64,000 nt of DNA from Ruegeria arenilitoris (GCF_013035315.1 NZ_WQHP01000005.1:134001-198000), one strand, 5' to 3'; shown: positions 20,100 through 30,266, counted from the first letter of the stretch. Notes: generated by a model not told the origin, from the letters alone. Numbers and translations: made by a program.

Positions 20100-20693
20100 A
20101 TGCAACGAAAGAAAATCCTGATACTCGATGGGCACCCCGGTGAAACCAGCCTGTCACGTACATTTGCCGAGACTTACGCCCAAGCCGCCCAACAACAGGG
20201 CCACGAAGTTCGAATGATCCATCTCAGCGAGTTGCAATTCGATCATGATTTCGGACAGGGCAACTATAAAGAATTCAAGCCGCTGGAACCGGTCCTTGAG
20301 GACGTGCTGACCGATCTGGAATGGAGCGAACACCTGGTTCTGACCACGCCCATGTGGTGGGGCGGTCTACCTGCAAAGCTGAAAGGTCTGATTGATCGGG
20401 CCTTCATTCCAGGCCGCACCTTTGACACACGGAATACAACTCGGATCGGGTTCCCGTCGCCAATGCTGACGGGCCGTACGGCGCGGGTCATCCTGACCTC
20501 GGACACCCCCGGTTGGTTCATGCGCTTGATCTACAGACAGGCTATGATCCGTCAGGTCCGCGATCAGATTCTGGGTTTTGTCGGGTTCAAACCGACCAAG
20601 TTCACCTATTTCGCAGGTGCCAGCGATCCAAAGCCCGGCAACGTCGATCGCTGGATATCAAAGGTACAGCAGATCGGCGCTCAGGCGGCTTAA
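20100..20693 (+). CDS. NAD(P)H dehydrogenase (quinone), flavodoxin-like fold
   Basis: A 197-residue protein of the NQO1/MdaB/KefF-type flavodoxin-like family. The N-terminal ILILDGHPGETSLSR binds the FMN or FAD phosphate, and TTPMWWGGLPAKLKGLIDRAF near 82-102 is the family signature. It likely reduces quinones or electrophiles by two electrons. GGAG precedes the ATG. Divergent from a TetR gene with three operators between them, so it is probably induced by a quinone-like or electrophilic ligand of that repressor. Confidence 0.88.
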   Translation: MQRKKILILDGHPGETSLSRTFAETYAQAAQQQGHEVRMIHLSELQFDHDFGQGNYKEFKPLEPVLEDVLTDLEWSEHLVLTTPMWWGGLPAKLKGLIDRAFIPGRTFDTRNTTRIGFPSPMLTGRTARVILTSDTPGWFMRLIYRQAMIRQVRDQILGFVGFKPTKFTYFAGASDPKPGNVDRWISKVQQIGAQAA

Positions 20694-20701
20694 TCCCGTG
20701 C

Positions 20702-21307
20702 CTACCACATGGTCTTGGCGGCGCGTGCACCCCATTCAGCGTCATAAAGCGCGCCGCCCTCTTCACCATTGGACATTTCAGCCAAGATCTCGCCCGCAGT
20801 GGGCAGGTCCTTGCCTTCGTCGCCAGCGGTCCAGGTCCTAGCCCGCATCAAGGCACGTGCACACTGGGTGTAGATTTCGGCAATTTCGACAACGATCACT
20901 GTGGCCGGCGTCTTACCGTGCTTCTCGAACCGCTCGCGCAGACCTTGGTCATCAGTGACATGGGCCTTGCCATTCAGCCGAACAACAGTGTTCGAGCCGG
21001 GCACAATGAACATCAGAGAAACGCGTGGGTCGCGCACGATGTTGCGCAACGAATCCAGCCGGTTGTTCCCGCGCCAATCCGGCATCGCCAGCCTGTGCGG
21101 ATCAAGCTCCAGCACCACGGGGCCGTCATCACCGCGCGGGCTGCCATCGACGCCTTCGGGACCAACGGTGCTGAGGATGCACAGTCGTGAGGCCATGATC
21201 CATTTGCGATAGAGCGGCGTCAAATGCTGCGCCACCTTGCGCAGCGAAGGCGCACCGGGCGTTCCATACAACGCCTCAAGCGCCTCGATATCCTTAATGA
21301 ACTGCAT
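20702..21307 (-). CDS. pyridoxamine 5'-phosphate oxidase-family FMN-binding protein
   Basis: A 201-residue split-barrel flavoprotein of the PPOX group. The segments RLCILSTVGPEGVDGSPRGD near 41-60 and DWRGNNRLDSLRNIVRDPRVSLMFIVPG near 77-104 match the MSMEG_1061-type subfamily. Substrate unknown. ATG at 21307 was taken in preference to an upstream TTG. It overlaps the 3' end of plsC by 14 nt and is the last gene of the ftsE-ftsX-plsC operon. Confidence 0.82.
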   Translation of the reverse strand: MQFIKDIEALEALYGTPGAPSLRKVAQHLTPLYRKWIMASRLCILSTVGPEGVDGSPRGDDGPVVLELDPHRLAMPDWRGNNRLDSLRNIVRDPRVSLMFIVPGSNTVVRLNGKAHVTDDQGLRERFEKHGKTPATVIVVEIAEIYTQCARALMRARTWTAGDEGKDLPTAGEILAEMSNGEEGGALYDAEWGARAAKTMW

Positions 21308-22034
21308 CCGGGTCAAACCCCACTTCGCGCATCAATGCGTCGGATCGCGTTTCGATCACCTCTTCAAGACGACCGAGGAAGGCGGTCTTTTCAACACCCG
21401 GCTCGATCGGATCAAGGAAATCCACGATGGCCAGACCCGGTTTGCGCATGACACCAGTGCGCGGCCAGAACACTCCGGCATTGGTTGCCACCGGCACGCA
21501 CGGGAATCCTAGTCCCTCGTACAAAACCGCGGTGCCAACCTTGTAGGGTTTCTGCACCCCGGGCGCGACGCGTGTACCCTGAGGGTAGATCACCAACTGG
21601 CCGGGTTCCGAAAACTCTTTGGCGACGTCCTTGACCATTTTGGCAACGGCCACACCCTTTTTTCCGCGATCAACAGGAATACAGCCAAGGCGACGCGCAT
21701 ACAGACCGATGATCGGCGTCCACAGAAGCTCTTTCTTCATGATGAACTTGCCATGCGGAACGGCGTTGAAGATCATCATGATGTCGAGGAAGGACTGGTG
21801 CTTGGCACCGATAACAACCTCTTCCACTGGCACGGTACCACGCACCTCACACCGAATGCCGACCATCCAGCGGGCCATCCACATCGTGCTGCGCGCATAG
21901 GTTTTACAGGCCTGCAGCGCGCCGCGTTTGGTAAACAACGCATAAGGTGCAAACACGATGCCAAGGATCAGCATCCATGTGTAAATCACGATCATGAAGA
22001 TCAAAGAGCGTATCCATTGGATCGCTGTAGCCAT
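21294..22034 (-). CDS. plsC: 1-acyl-sn-glycerol-3-phosphate acyltransferase
   Basis: A 246-residue membrane acyltransferase making phosphatidic acid from lysophosphatidic acid. One N-terminal membrane helix (about 10-34) precedes the catalytic HX4D motif, here KHQSFLD near 77-83, and the glycerophosphate-binding block, here YPQGTR instead of the usual PEGTR. The start abuts the ftsX stop. The Gln in place of Glu in the third block is a variant worth noting but is seen in some alphaproteobacterial homologues. Confidence 0.9.
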   Translation of the reverse strand: MATAIQWIRSLIFMIVIYTWMLILGIVFAPYALFTKRGALQACKTYARSTMWMARWMVGIRCEVRGTVPVEEVVIGAKHQSFLDIMMIFNAVPHGKFIMKKELLWTPIIGLYARRLGCIPVDRGKKGVAVAKMVKDVAKEFSEPGQLVIYPQGTRVAPGVQKPYKVGTAVLYEGLGFPCVPVATNAGVFWPRTGVMRKPGLAIVDFLDPIEPGVEKTAFLGRLEEVIETRSDALMREVGFDPDAVH

Positions 22035-22933
22035 CAGGAAAGCTCCTTCAATTTACGCACGGCGGCTGTCCAGGTGGCCAGAAACGCCACCGCAGCCCCC
22101 AACAGAGGTATCAACGCAGGCAGAAGCCAGCCAAGACCCTTAAATCCCAACCCGGTGAGAAACCCGCCCTCTTGCGAGGCTTCGGGCAATAGCAGAACGC
22201 CGGTCATACCGAACAGCATCCCAACCAGCGCCCCAAAGAATGCGCGATATGTAAACCTGCGCACGAAGGCGCGGGCGATAAAGCTGTCGCGGGCTCCAAC
22301 CAGGCGCAAAACCTCGATGATCTGTGCATTGGCGGCCAATGATGCATTGGCGGCCAACGTGATCATTGCTGCTGTTGCACCACCGATCAGCAGGATGGAA
22401 ACCCATCCCAACCGCCGCAGCGAGTTTGCGGCTTCGACCAAAGGTTTGCGCCAGCGCGAATGATCATCCAGAACAGCGCCGGGAACTTCCGCACCCAACC
22501 GCAGGCGCAATCCGGCAGCGTCCAGCCCGGGTTCGCCTTCGATGATCTCAATCAGTTGAGGTATCGGCAATGTGTCCAGCGGCAGGTCAGCGCCAAACCA
22601 CGGCGACAGCAGGGCGACCTGTTCTTCCGCACTGAGCGCACGGGCAGACGCAACGCCCGGAGTCTGGGACAGCACAGTCAGCGCGGCCTCGGTCTGGGCA
22701 GCAAGCTGTTCTGCGGGCGCGTTGATGCGCAAGGTCGCGGCTCCTGCCAATTCCGAGGCCCAGCGATCTGCCAATCGACCGGATGCCAGCGACAAGGCCA
22801 GCGCGAAAACGGCCAGAAATCCCATCGCACCAGAAACGAAAATCGTCAGTTGCGCTGTGTAGCCGGATGGCGGCACGACCCGGTCCGCGCGTTTGTCCCG
22901 CGCCAGCAGGCTGCGAATGGTGCCCTTGCTCAT
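22034..22933 (-). CDS. ftsX: cell division protein FtsX
   Basis: A 299-residue membrane subunit of the FtsEX complex, which couples ATP hydrolysis to peptidoglycan hydrolase activation at the septum. One membrane helix near 30-50 is followed by a periplasmic domain and three helices in the C-terminal half, with the FtsX-like core ANAQIIEVLRLVGARDSFIA near 199-218. It overlaps ftsE by 4 nt (ATGA) and plsC by 1 nt. Confidence 0.93.
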   Translation of the reverse strand: MSKGTIRSLLARDKRADRVVPPSGYTAQLTIFVSGAMGFLAVFALALSLASGRLADRWASELAGAATLRINAPAEQLAAQTEAALTVLSQTPGVASARALSAEEQVALLSPWFGADLPLDTLPIPQLIEIIEGEPGLDAAGLRLRLGAEVPGAVLDDHSRWRKPLVEAANSLRRLGWVSILLIGGATAAMITLAANASLAANAQIIEVLRLVGARDSFIARAFVRRFTYRAFFGALVGMLFGMTGVLLLPEASQEGGFLTGLGFKGLGWLLPALIPLLGAAVAFLATWTAAVRKLKELS

Positions 22934-23607
22934 AGGTCCGCTCCTGCCAGCTGAATCTGGCGCTGCGAAATCCTGAGAACACGCGCCTGCACCTGGCTTT
23001 TGGTCGCACGAATAAGGCTCAGGTCATGGGTGGCGATCAGCACGGTTTTGCCCATCTTGTTCAACTCGACCAGCAGCCGCATCAGTCTCTGCGACATTTC
23101 CCAATCCACGTTTCCGGTCGGTTCGTCTGCAAGCACCACGTCCGGTGACAGGATTACCGCCCGTGCCAGTGCAGCGCGCTGACGTTCACCGCCCGATAGC
23201 TCGGGCGGAAGGGCATCCAGGCGTGAACCCAGGCCGACCCAATTGAGCAGTTCGAACAGGTCCTCTTTCTGAGCGTTCTCGCCTTTGCCGGAAACCATCA
23301 GCGGCAAAGCCACGTTTTCCGACAGGGTCATATGGTCTAGAAAGCGGCAATCCTGATGCACCACACCGATCCGCCGCCGCAACAGCGCCATCTGGTCCCT
23401 GTCGAGTCGCGAAACATCCTGCTCGAATGCGCTCAATCGTCCCGATGTTGGCAACAATGCCCCGTAACACAGTTTCAGCAATGTGGTCTTGCCCGCGCCC
23501 GAAGGGCCGGTCAGAAAATGGAACGACCCGGGCTGAAGCTGAAGCGATACATCGCTCAGCAATTCCCCATCGCCATAGGTGTAGCTGACGTTTTCCAGCT
23601 CGATCAC
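22930..23607 (-). CDS. ftsE: cell division ATP-binding protein FtsE
   Basis: ABC ATPase of FtsEX, 225 residues from a GTG start at 23607. Walker A is GPSGAGKT, the signature is LSGGERQR, and Walker B is VVLADEPTGNVD. The frame extends upstream to 23691, but family members begin MIELENVSYTY, which the GTG supplies, so the longer form is rejected. First gene of an operon with ftsX, plsC and the PPOX-family gene, all overlapping. Confidence 0.93.
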   Translation of the reverse strand: MIELENVSYTYGDGELLSDVSLQLQPGSFHFLTGPSGAGKTTLLKLCYGALLPTSGRLSAFEQDVSRLDRDQMALLRRRIGVVHQDCRFLDHMTLSENVALPLMVSGKGENAQKEDLFELLNWVGLGSRLDALPPELSGGERQRAALARAVILSPDVVLADEPTGNVDWEMSQRLMRLLVELNKMGKTVLIATHDLSLIRATKSQVQARVLRISQRQIQLAGADL

Positions 23608-23791
23608 AAGGGCCCCCGTTTCGTGTCGCCGCCCTTCTTGCCCGAGCGGGGTTGTGGTTTCAATGCCTGTACCGGGTCGAATTGGTGACACTTACCGTAG
23701 GAAACCGAAAACACCCTTTGCGGTCAGGTCTTAACGGAATATCATCCCTGAAAAAACTATTATCAGGTCGGCGCCCCGACCGGGAGGCAGC

Positions 23792-24520
23792 ATGCGTCTT
23801 ACTTGTCCGAATTGTGGTGCTCAGTACGAGGTACCAGACGAGGTCATCCCAGAGGAAGGCCGCGATGTGCAGTGCTCCAACTGCGAGAAGACGTGGTTCC
23901 AAGCCAAGCACCCGGAAACTGCGGCCGAGCCTGCCAAAGCCGAACCCGCTGCCCCCGAGCCGGAAAAGACCGAAGCGCCCGCGCCCGCTGAAAAGCCCGC
24001 TGAAGACCCAAAGCCGGCCGCCGAACCCGCCGAGGCTTCATCGACAGGGAATGTCGACCCGGCTGTTGCAAGTATCCTGAAACAGGAAGCCGCGCGCGAG
24101 GCCGAATTGCGCGCACAGGAAGGCGGCAGCCTTGAGACGCAGACCGATCTGGCCCTTGATACGCCGCCCGAGCCGGAAAAGGCCGCCAAGGACTTGATCG
24201 CGACCGAGACCGCCAAAGACTCAGGCCAGAATGACGCGCTGCCGGATGTTGAGGCCATCAATTCCAGCCTGCGCAGCGAAGACCCGCTGCCGAAGCAGGA
24301 CGAGGATATGCCCCCGCCCCGCAAATCCGGTGGCTTCCGCCGCGGATTCATCCTGATCCTGATTATTGGTGTGATCCTGCTTCTGATCTACAGCAACTCT
24401 CAACGGATTTCCGAAGCCGTTCCGCAGGCTGACCCTGTACTGAACAGCTATGTCTCGCTGGTCGATCAGGCCCGCGTTTGGCTTGAAGCACAGACGGGAT
24501 CAGCATCGTCCCAGAATTAA
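23792..24520 (+). CDS. zinc-ribbon (MJ0042-type) single-pass membrane protein
   Basis: A 242-residue protein with an N-terminal zinc ribbon, CPNC at 5-8 and CSNC at 28-31, typical of the MJ0042 domain. A long acidic Ala/Pro/Glu-rich linker (about 40-110) follows, then one membrane helix near 187-204 and a short C-terminal part. Alphaproteobacterial homologues are common and uncharacterised. GGGAGG precedes the ATG. It is divergent from ftsE and convergent with the TIGR02302 gene, suggesting an envelope role. Confidence 0.82.
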   Translation: MRLTCPNCGAQYEVPDEVIPEEGRDVQCSNCEKTWFQAKHPETAAEPAKAEPAAPEPEKTEAPAPAEKPAEDPKPAAEPAEASSTGNVDPAVASILKQEAAREAELRAQEGGSLETQTDLALDTPPEPEKAAKDLIATETAKDSGQNDALPDVEAINSSLRSEDPLPKQDEDMPPPRKSGGFRRGFILILIIGVILLLIYSNSQRISEAVPQADPVLNSYVSLVDQARVWLEAQTGSASSQN

Positions 24521-24529
24521 ACGGGCCGA

Positions 24530-27073
24530 TCAGAACCGTTCCAGCAGACGTTTAAGGTATTCCAGCTCGATCTGGGGGCGGTCCGTTTCGCCTGTCCGAC
24601 GGCGAATCTCATCCAGCAGTTCGCGCGCACGGCGATAGACATCTTCGCCTTGCAAGAGGTTCTCGTCGGTCGAGATCGTGCCGTTCGCCCCTGGGCTGCG
24701 ACCCAGCGGATCCCTGTTGTTGGCCTGCATGTCGCCGTCTTGCGCCCCCTGCCCCGGCTGGTTCTGCTGGTTTTGCGCCAGTGCCTCGCCGAGTGACCGC
24801 ATGCCTTCTCGCAAGGCTTCCATCGCTTCGGATTGACGATCGATGGCTTCGGCCAGATCGTCGCTGCGCAGCGCCTGTTCGGCACCCTCCATCGCGCGCC
24901 CGGCCCGGTCGAGCGCATCGCGCGCGGCATCACCTTCGGGCGTACCGGCCCCCGGCAGGCCCTGTTGCTGGCGGTTCAACTCGTCGCGCAGGGCCTGCTG
25001 GCGATCCGCCAATGATCCCTGACCCTGCTGCCCGGCACCGTCTTCGGCCCCTTGTTGCCCCTGCCCGCCTTGCCCTTCATGGCTTTGACCACGGCCTTGC
25101 CCGCCCGAGCGGCCTTCATTGCCCTGGTTTTCTCCGGCCTGCGCGCCGGGATTGAACTGTTCCTGTAGGTCGCGGAAGGCTTGATCACTCAGGCCCTGCT
25201 GCTCGCGCAGCGTTTCCGCCAGACCTTCCATCGCCTGCTGGCCTTCGGATTGCTGGCCTTGTCCCTGGCCCTGGGTCACGCGCATGTTTTCCATCATACG
25301 CTGGAATTCTTCCAACGCCTGCTGCGCCTCGGCCATGCGGCCCTGTTCCATCAGTTCCTGAATGCGGTCCATCATGCGCTGCAGGTCATCCTGCGTCATC
25401 TGCATGGTCTCGCCATTCTGGCCTTGCTGGTTCTGGTCAAACTCGCCGTTTTCCTGCGCCAGACGCTGCAACTGGCGCATGTAGTCCTCGGTCGCCTCGC
25501 GCAGTTCCTGCATGAGTTCGGCTATCTCTTCATCGCTCGCGCCGTTCTGCATGGCTTCGGTCAGGCGCTCCTGAGCGCGGCGCATGCGTTCCAGCGCATC
25601 GGCAAGCGTTCCGTCTTCGATCAGAAGCCCAAGCTCCCAAAGGGCCTCGGCGATCTCGGCCTGCTGTTCCGGTTTCAGACCATACTCGTTGAACGTCTCC
25701 AACCGGCGCAGAATGACGCGCAGGCGCAGATAGGCCGTATCCGACCGGAACAGGTCTTCGGGCAGGTGCGACACCGCCCGCAGCATCTGTGCCACGCGGG
25801 TCGCGTTGTCCCGCGTCCAAAGTAGATCGCGGCGCTGCTCGATTACGGCTGCGGCCAGCGGGTCAAAGAAGCGACGCGCTGGCAAGGCGGTCATAAACGG
25901 CTCGGACTGACCTTCCTGGTCTGCGGCATCCCGGGCCATCAGCGTGATCTTGACGGGAAGATGCGCCCAAGGGTGCTGCGAAAAATCTTCGATCAGGTCC
26001 TCAGTAAAATCTGCCCGGTCGCCGGTAATTGGCATGGGCAGCTCTACCTGAATGACCTCGCGCGGTTCGGGGGCGGCAGCCAGACCATACCGACGATCGA
26101 CCGAGGCCAGATCCAGTTCGATCACGGCCGCGCCAGATACAACGCCATAGTCATCAGTGGCCGCAAAGGGCAGCTTCATCTGCCCACCAGCCTCAGACTC
26201 GGCCGCGCCGTCAACAGCAACTTGAGGCGGCGTATCCGCCACGATGTTCAGTGCCCAAGCGCGACCTGACGGGCCATCAATCGTCAGTTCGCCGGACCGC
26301 TGTACGGTGAAATCCTGTTCAGGTTCAGTCGCGGCTTCTTTCCCCAAAGGCGTCGTCGTTTCCGTCAGACTGTGCGCGCCGACTTCGCCGTAAAACCTAA
26401 GCGTGATGCGGCTGCCTTGCGGCACTGTTAGTGTCGGGTCAGATTGATCTGCCAGATACAGCGTCGGAAGTCCGGTGTAACGCGGCGGCTCGACCCAACC
26501 CTCCCAGCTTGGTCCTTGCCCGGCCACGGCGGCGCCCGGCGTCATTTCGGCCACCGATCCGATCCTCCAGAACGAACCAAACATCGCGGCAATGACAAGC
26601 GCCAGCAATGCAGAGTAGCGCAGAGCGTAAGGATCGCGGTCGGCCAACCTCAGGTCGGGTTTGACAGGCTCGGCCTGCGCAACACGCTGCGCCATTCGGT
26701 TTTGGTGCGCATGCCACAATGCAACGGAATCGGAATCCGCAGCCCCAATTGCCTGATCATCCATCAACGCCTGAATCGGTCGACCCGGCAGGGCCTCATC
26801 CAGGCGCATCAGTGCTTCGGCCCGGGTCGGCAGATGGAATCGCCTGACCCCAAGGATCAGAGTCGCCAGTAGGCCCAACAACGCCACCGCGCCCACGGCC
26901 CAGACGATTTCAACGCGCACCTCATCCTGCAATCCCAGCATCAAAGCGGCCAGAATAGCCATCAAAACCGAGAAAAACGGCCAAAACGCGCGCATAACCC
27001 GTTCGGCCAGCATCCCTGCATGCGTCAACCACAGGGACAGTCTTGGGATCGGCAGGGTCTGTCTTGCGGTCAA
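24530..27073 (-). CDS. TIGR02302 (DUF4175) family membrane protein
   Basis: An 847-residue protein of the alphaproteobacterial TIGR02302/DUF4175 family. Two or three N-terminal membrane helices (about 25-75 and 150-170) precede a beta-rich region and a long C-terminal stretch rich in Gln, Gly and Glu (about 560-760) that is probably disordered or coiled. The start is a TTG at 27073 backed by AGGAGG at 6-nt spacing; no ATG nearby is better placed. Function unknown; it lies 36 nt after lysA. Confidence 0.85.
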   Translation of the reverse strand: MTARQTLPIPRLSLWLTHAGMLAERVMRAFWPFFSVLMAILAALMLGLQDEVRVEIVWAVGAVALLGLLATLILGVRRFHLPTRAEALMRLDEALPGRPIQALMDDQAIGAADSDSVALWHAHQNRMAQRVAQAEPVKPDLRLADRDPYALRYSALLALVIAAMFGSFWRIGSVAEMTPGAAVAGQGPSWEGWVEPPRYTGLPTLYLADQSDPTLTVPQGSRITLRFYGEVGAHSLTETTTPLGKEAATEPEQDFTVQRSGELTIDGPSGRAWALNIVADTPPQVAVDGAAESEAGGQMKLPFAATDDYGVVSGAAVIELDLASVDRRYGLAAAPEPREVIQVELPMPITGDRADFTEDLIEDFSQHPWAHLPVKITLMARDAADQEGQSEPFMTALPARRFFDPLAAAVIEQRRDLLWTRDNATRVAQMLRAVSHLPEDLFRSDTAYLRLRVILRRLETFNEYGLKPEQQAEIAEALWELGLLIEDGTLADALERMRRAQERLTEAMQNGASDEEIAELMQELREATEDYMRQLQRLAQENGEFDQNQQGQNGETMQMTQDDLQRMMDRIQELMEQGRMAEAQQALEEFQRMMENMRVTQGQGQGQQSEGQQAMEGLAETLREQQGLSDQAFRDLQEQFNPGAQAGENQGNEGRSGGQGRGQSHEGQGGQGQQGAEDGAGQQGQGSLADRQQALRDELNRQQQGLPGAGTPEGDAARDALDRAGRAMEGAEQALRSDDLAEAIDRQSEAMEALREGMRSLGEALAQNQQNQPGQGAQDGDMQANNRDPLGRSPGANGTISTDENLLQGEDVYRRARELLDEIRRRTGETDRPQIELEYLKRLLERF

Positions 27074-27109
27074 GGCGGGCCTCCTGATCGGGCCCGCGCG
27101 CCTATCGCG

Positions 27110-28375
27110 TCAAAGCCACGTAGGTATGGTATCGCGGTTTATGATTTCGTCAAAGCTTGGCCGTTCACGAATAACTGCAAATTGATCCCCATGCACCAGA
27201 ACCTCGGGGATCAGAGGGCGGGTATTGTATTCACTGGACATCACCGCGCCATAAGCCCCGGCACTGCGGAACGCGACCAGATCACCCGATTCAAGCGGCG
27301 GCATGTTGCGTTCCTTCGCAAACGTATCGCCGCTTTCACAGACCGGACCAACAATGTCATAGGGTTGCTGTTCGACACCCGGAACCGGTTCCTTCACCGC
27401 AACGATATCGTGATGCGCCTCATACATCGCAGGGCGGATCAGGTCGTTCATCGCCCCGTCGAGGATCAGGAAATCACGGCCTTCACCTGATTTCACATAG
27501 ATCACTTTGCTGACCATCAGACCGGCGTTCCCGGCGATCAGGCGACCCGGTTCGATCTCGATCTCACAGCCCAGATGGCCCAACGTTTTCTTGATCAGGG
27601 CACCATATTCCACCGGCAAAGGCGGAGCGTCATTTGCGCGGGTGTATGGAATTCCCAAGCCCCCGCCCAAATCCAGTCGGCGTATATTGTGCCCTTCGGC
27701 CCGCAGCTGCTCGGTCAGCTCGGCGACCTTTGTGTAGGCCATCTCGAACGGCTCCAACTCCGTCAGTTGCGAGCCGATATGGACGTCGATCCCGATCACA
27801 TCCAGACCCGGCAGGCTGGCCGCGCGGGCATAGACCTCGGACGCGCGCGCAATCGGAATGCCGAACTTGTTTTCGGACTTTCCGGTGGCAATCTTTGCGT
27901 GGGTCTTGGCGTCCACATCCGGGTTCACCCGAACGGTGATCGGTGCGACGACACCCAGTTCCAGCGCGATGGCGTTGATCACTTCCATCTCGGGTTCGGA
28001 TTCCACGTTGAACTGGCGGATGCCTCCGGTCAATGCGGTCCGAATCTCATCCGCCGTTTTACCGACGCCAGAAAACACGATCTTGTCGCCTGGAACACCT
28101 GCAGCCTTGGCCCGCAGGTATTCCCCGCCCGACACAACGTCCATTCCAGCGCCTGCTTGCGCGAGCGTTTTAAGGATCGCCTGATTGCTGGCAGCTTTCA
28201 TTGCATAGCAGACAAGATGATCGGTGCCGGAAAGCGCGTCATCAAACAGCTGGAAATGCCGCAATAGAGTCGCGGTCGAATAGACATAGAATGGGGTCCC
28301 GACGGCGGCTGCGATTTCGGAGATCGGGACATCCTCGGCGTAAAGCGCGCCGTCGCGGTAGAGAAAGTGATCCAT
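27110..28375 (-). CDS. lysA: diaminopimelate decarboxylase
   Basis: A 421-residue PLP enzyme of the alanine-racemase-fold decarboxylases, converting meso-diaminopimelate to lysine. PLP-binding Lys60 is in CYAMKAASN, the phosphate-binding glycines are in DLGGGLGIPY near 231-240, and CESGDTF near 349-355 provides the active-site Cys. Genes around it in the same direction are argH, two tiny lipoproteins and TIGR02302, a common alphaproteobacterial order. Confidence 0.96.
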   Translation of the reverse strand: MDHFLYRDGALYAEDVPISEIAAAVGTPFYVYSTATLLRHFQLFDDALSGTDHLVCYAMKAASNQAILKTLAQAGAGMDVVSGGEYLRAKAAGVPGDKIVFSGVGKTADEIRTALTGGIRQFNVESEPEMEVINAIALELGVVAPITVRVNPDVDAKTHAKIATGKSENKFGIPIARASEVYARAASLPGLDVIGIDVHIGSQLTELEPFEMAYTKVAELTEQLRAEGHNIRRLDLGGGLGIPYTRANDAPPLPVEYGALIKKTLGHLGCEIEIEPGRLIAGNAGLMVSKVIYVKSGEGRDFLILDGAMNDLIRPAMYEAHHDIVAVKEPVPGVEQQPYDIVGPVCESGDTFAKERNMPPLESGDLVAFRSAGAYGAVMSSEYNTRPLIPEVLVHGDQFAVIRERPSFDEIINRDTIPTWL

Positions 28376-28440
28376 ACCAGCGCGCTTAGACCAAAAGCCA
28401 CCCGCGGATCAATGGATTCCGCACCGCCTGCGGCATTGCG

Positions 28441-28590
28441 CTAGTTGGATGTTGAAACGCCAACCCGGCCATAGCCGGAAATCTTGATACCAGACCCGCT
28501 TGAGGTATCCGCCGGTTCGGGGCGCGGTTTATACGTCGGGTCGCAGGCCGCCAGAACGGCAAGAGACAGGATCAGGCCGAAAACTCTCAT
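28441..28590 (-). CDS. very small lipoprotein
   Basis: A 49-residue predicted lipoprotein: Met-Arg, a hydrophobic stretch and a lipobox LAAC ending at about residue 16, then a short hydrophilic tail ending GRVGVSTSN. It matches the LptM-like or LPS-assembly-linked small lipoproteins often found beside lysA in proteobacteria in position and size, though sequence similarity cannot be judged here. The start at 28590 was chosen because the signal sequence begins there. Confidence 0.7.
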   Translation of the reverse strand: MRVFGLILSLAVLAACDPTYKPRPEPADTSSGSGIKISGYGRVGVSTSN

Positions 28591-28674
28591 GTCTTGATCT
28601 TCTTTTTGGGTTTGGCGCGAGGCCGTTGTTGCCATGCAGATGGGCATGGTTGCGCGAAATTGCAATCGGCTTGC

Positions 28675-28857
28675 TTACAGCCCCAGAAACACCCCTAGTC
28701 CGCCGCGTTGCAGGCCCACACCAACACCGCCATAGGTGCCGCTGCTGCCAACGCCGATATTGGCGCTCATCGACGGCTGGATGGGTTCACCATCTGCGCC
28801 GCATCCGGCCAGGAAAATCCCGGCCGAGATCAAAACAACTGCACGTAGTATACGCAT
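28675..28857 (-). CDS. small lipoprotein, coupled to argH
   Basis: A 60-residue predicted lipoprotein with lipobox LAGC near 15-18 and a Gly/Val-rich tail (SANIGVGSSGTYGGVGVGLQRGG). Its ATG shares one base with the argH stop (TGATG), so it is translationally coupled to argH. No domain is recognised. The glycine-rich tail resembles that of the next lipoprotein (both end in a YG-x-VGV type run), so the two may be related. Confidence 0.7.
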   Translation of the reverse strand: MRILRAVVLISAGIFLAGCGADGEPIQPSMSANIGVGSSGTYGGVGVGLQRGGLGVFLGL

Positions 28858-30245
28858 CACACCAGCGCCTTCCACCGCTTGACCTGGGCACGCACCTGAT
28901 CCGGGGCTGTGCCGCCATAGGACTGACGCGAGTTTACCGAATTTTGCACGGTAAGGACAGAATAGACATCATCGGTGATGTCGGAGTGGACCGATTGCAT
29001 GTCCTCCAGAGACAGATCCGGCAGGTCACAACCCTTGTTTTCGGCCATCGCGACCAAGGACCCGGTCACGTGATGCGCATCACGGAAGGGCAAGCCCAGC
29101 ACGCGCACCAGCCAGTCGGCCAGATCGGTCGCCGTCGAAAATCCTGATCCCGCAGCGGCGGCCAGGCTCTCGCGGTTGGCGGTCATATCCTTGACCATCC
29201 CTTCCATAGCAGCCAATGCCAGCATCCAGTTGTCGGCGGCGTCAAAGACCTGCTCTTTGTCTTCCTGCATGTCCTTGGAATAGGCCAGTGGCAGACCTTT
29301 CATGACCATCATCAGCGCTGTGTTTGCCCCAAAAATACGACCCACCTTGGCGCGGATCAGCTCGGCTGCGTCGGGGTTCTTCTTCTGCGGCATGATCGAC
29401 GACCCGGTTGAGAACCGATCCGACAGCGTCACAAACCGGAACTGGGCCGACGACCAGATCACCAGTTCCTCGGCAAAGCGCGACAGGTGGACGGCGCAGA
29501 TCGAGGCGGTCGACAGGAACTCCAGCGCAAAATCGCGGTCACTGACAGCATCCAGCGAGTTTGCCGCAGGGCGGTCAAAGCCCAGCGCCTCGGCTGTCAT
29601 CTGGCGGTCGATTGGGAAAGAGGTCCCGGCCAGGGCGGCTGCTCCCAACGGGGATTCGTTCATCCGGGCGCGGGCATCGCGGACGCGGCTCAGGTCACGA
29701 CCGAACATTTCGACATACGCCATCATGTGGTGGCCCCACGTCACCGGCTGCGCCGTTTGTAGGTGGGTAAAGCCCGGCATGACCCAGTCGGCCCCGGCCT
29801 CGGCCTGTGCCAAAAGCGCGCGGATCAGGGCTAGCAGGCCGGTCTCGGCTGCGTCCAGCTGATCACGAACCCAAAGCTTAAAGTCAGTCGCCACTTGGTC
29901 ATTCCGCGAACGACCGGTGTGCAAACGGCCTGCGGGCTCTCCGATCACCTCTTTCAGGCGCGCCTCGACATTCATGTGGATGTCTTCCAGCGCGGTCGAG
30001 AACTGAAACTCTCCGTTCTGGATTTCTGACAAAACGGTGAGCAGCCCTTCCCGAATAGCTTCAGCGTCACTATCACTTATGACGCCTGTGGCAGCCAACA
30101 TGGCGGCATGGGCGCGCGAGCCTGCAATGTCCTGGGCTGCCATCCGCTGATCGAACCCGATCGAGGCATTGATTGCCTCCATGATCGCGTCTGGACCGGC
30201 GGCAAAGCGGCCGCCCCACATCTGGTTCGAGGATTGATCGGTCAT
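28857..30245 (-). CDS. argH: argininosuccinate lyase
   Basis: A 462-residue fumarase/aspartase superfamily lyase splitting argininosuccinate into arginine and fumarate. The family signature [15 protein letters not shown] near 283-297 and the N-terminal [20 protein letters not shown] are clear. It is first in the argH-lipoprotein-lipoprotein-lysA-TIGR02302 run and is divergent from a TlpA-like gene, with only 21 bp between their start codons. Confidence 0.97.
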   Translation of the reverse strand: MTDQSSNQMWGGRFAAGPDAIMEAINASIGFDQRMAAQDIAGSRAHAAMLAATGVISDSDAEAIREGLLTVLSEIQNGEFQFSTALEDIHMNVEARLKEVIGEPAGRLHTGRSRNDQVATDFKLWVRDQLDAAETGLLALIRALLAQAEAGADWVMPGFTHLQTAQPVTWGHHMMAYVEMFGRDLSRVRDARARMNESPLGAAALAGTSFPIDRQMTAEALGFDRPAANSLDAVSDRDFALEFLSTASICAVHLSRFAEELVIWSSAQFRFVTLSDRFSTGSSIMPQKKNPDAAELIRAKVGRIFGANTALMMVMKGLPLAYSKDMQEDKEQVFDAADNWMLALAAMEGMVKDMTANRESLAAAAGSGFSTATDLADWLVRVLGLPFRDAHHVTGSLVAMAENKGCDLPDLSLEDMQSVHSDITDDVYSVLTVQNSVNSRQSYGGTAPDQVRAQVKRWKALV

Positions 30246-30266
30246 GTAAGAAAACCCGGAGTTGAT

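Noticed and set aside
23608-23691. N-terminal extension of FtsE
   Set aside because: FtsE proteins begin at the MIELENVSYTY segment; the added part has no conserved sequence.
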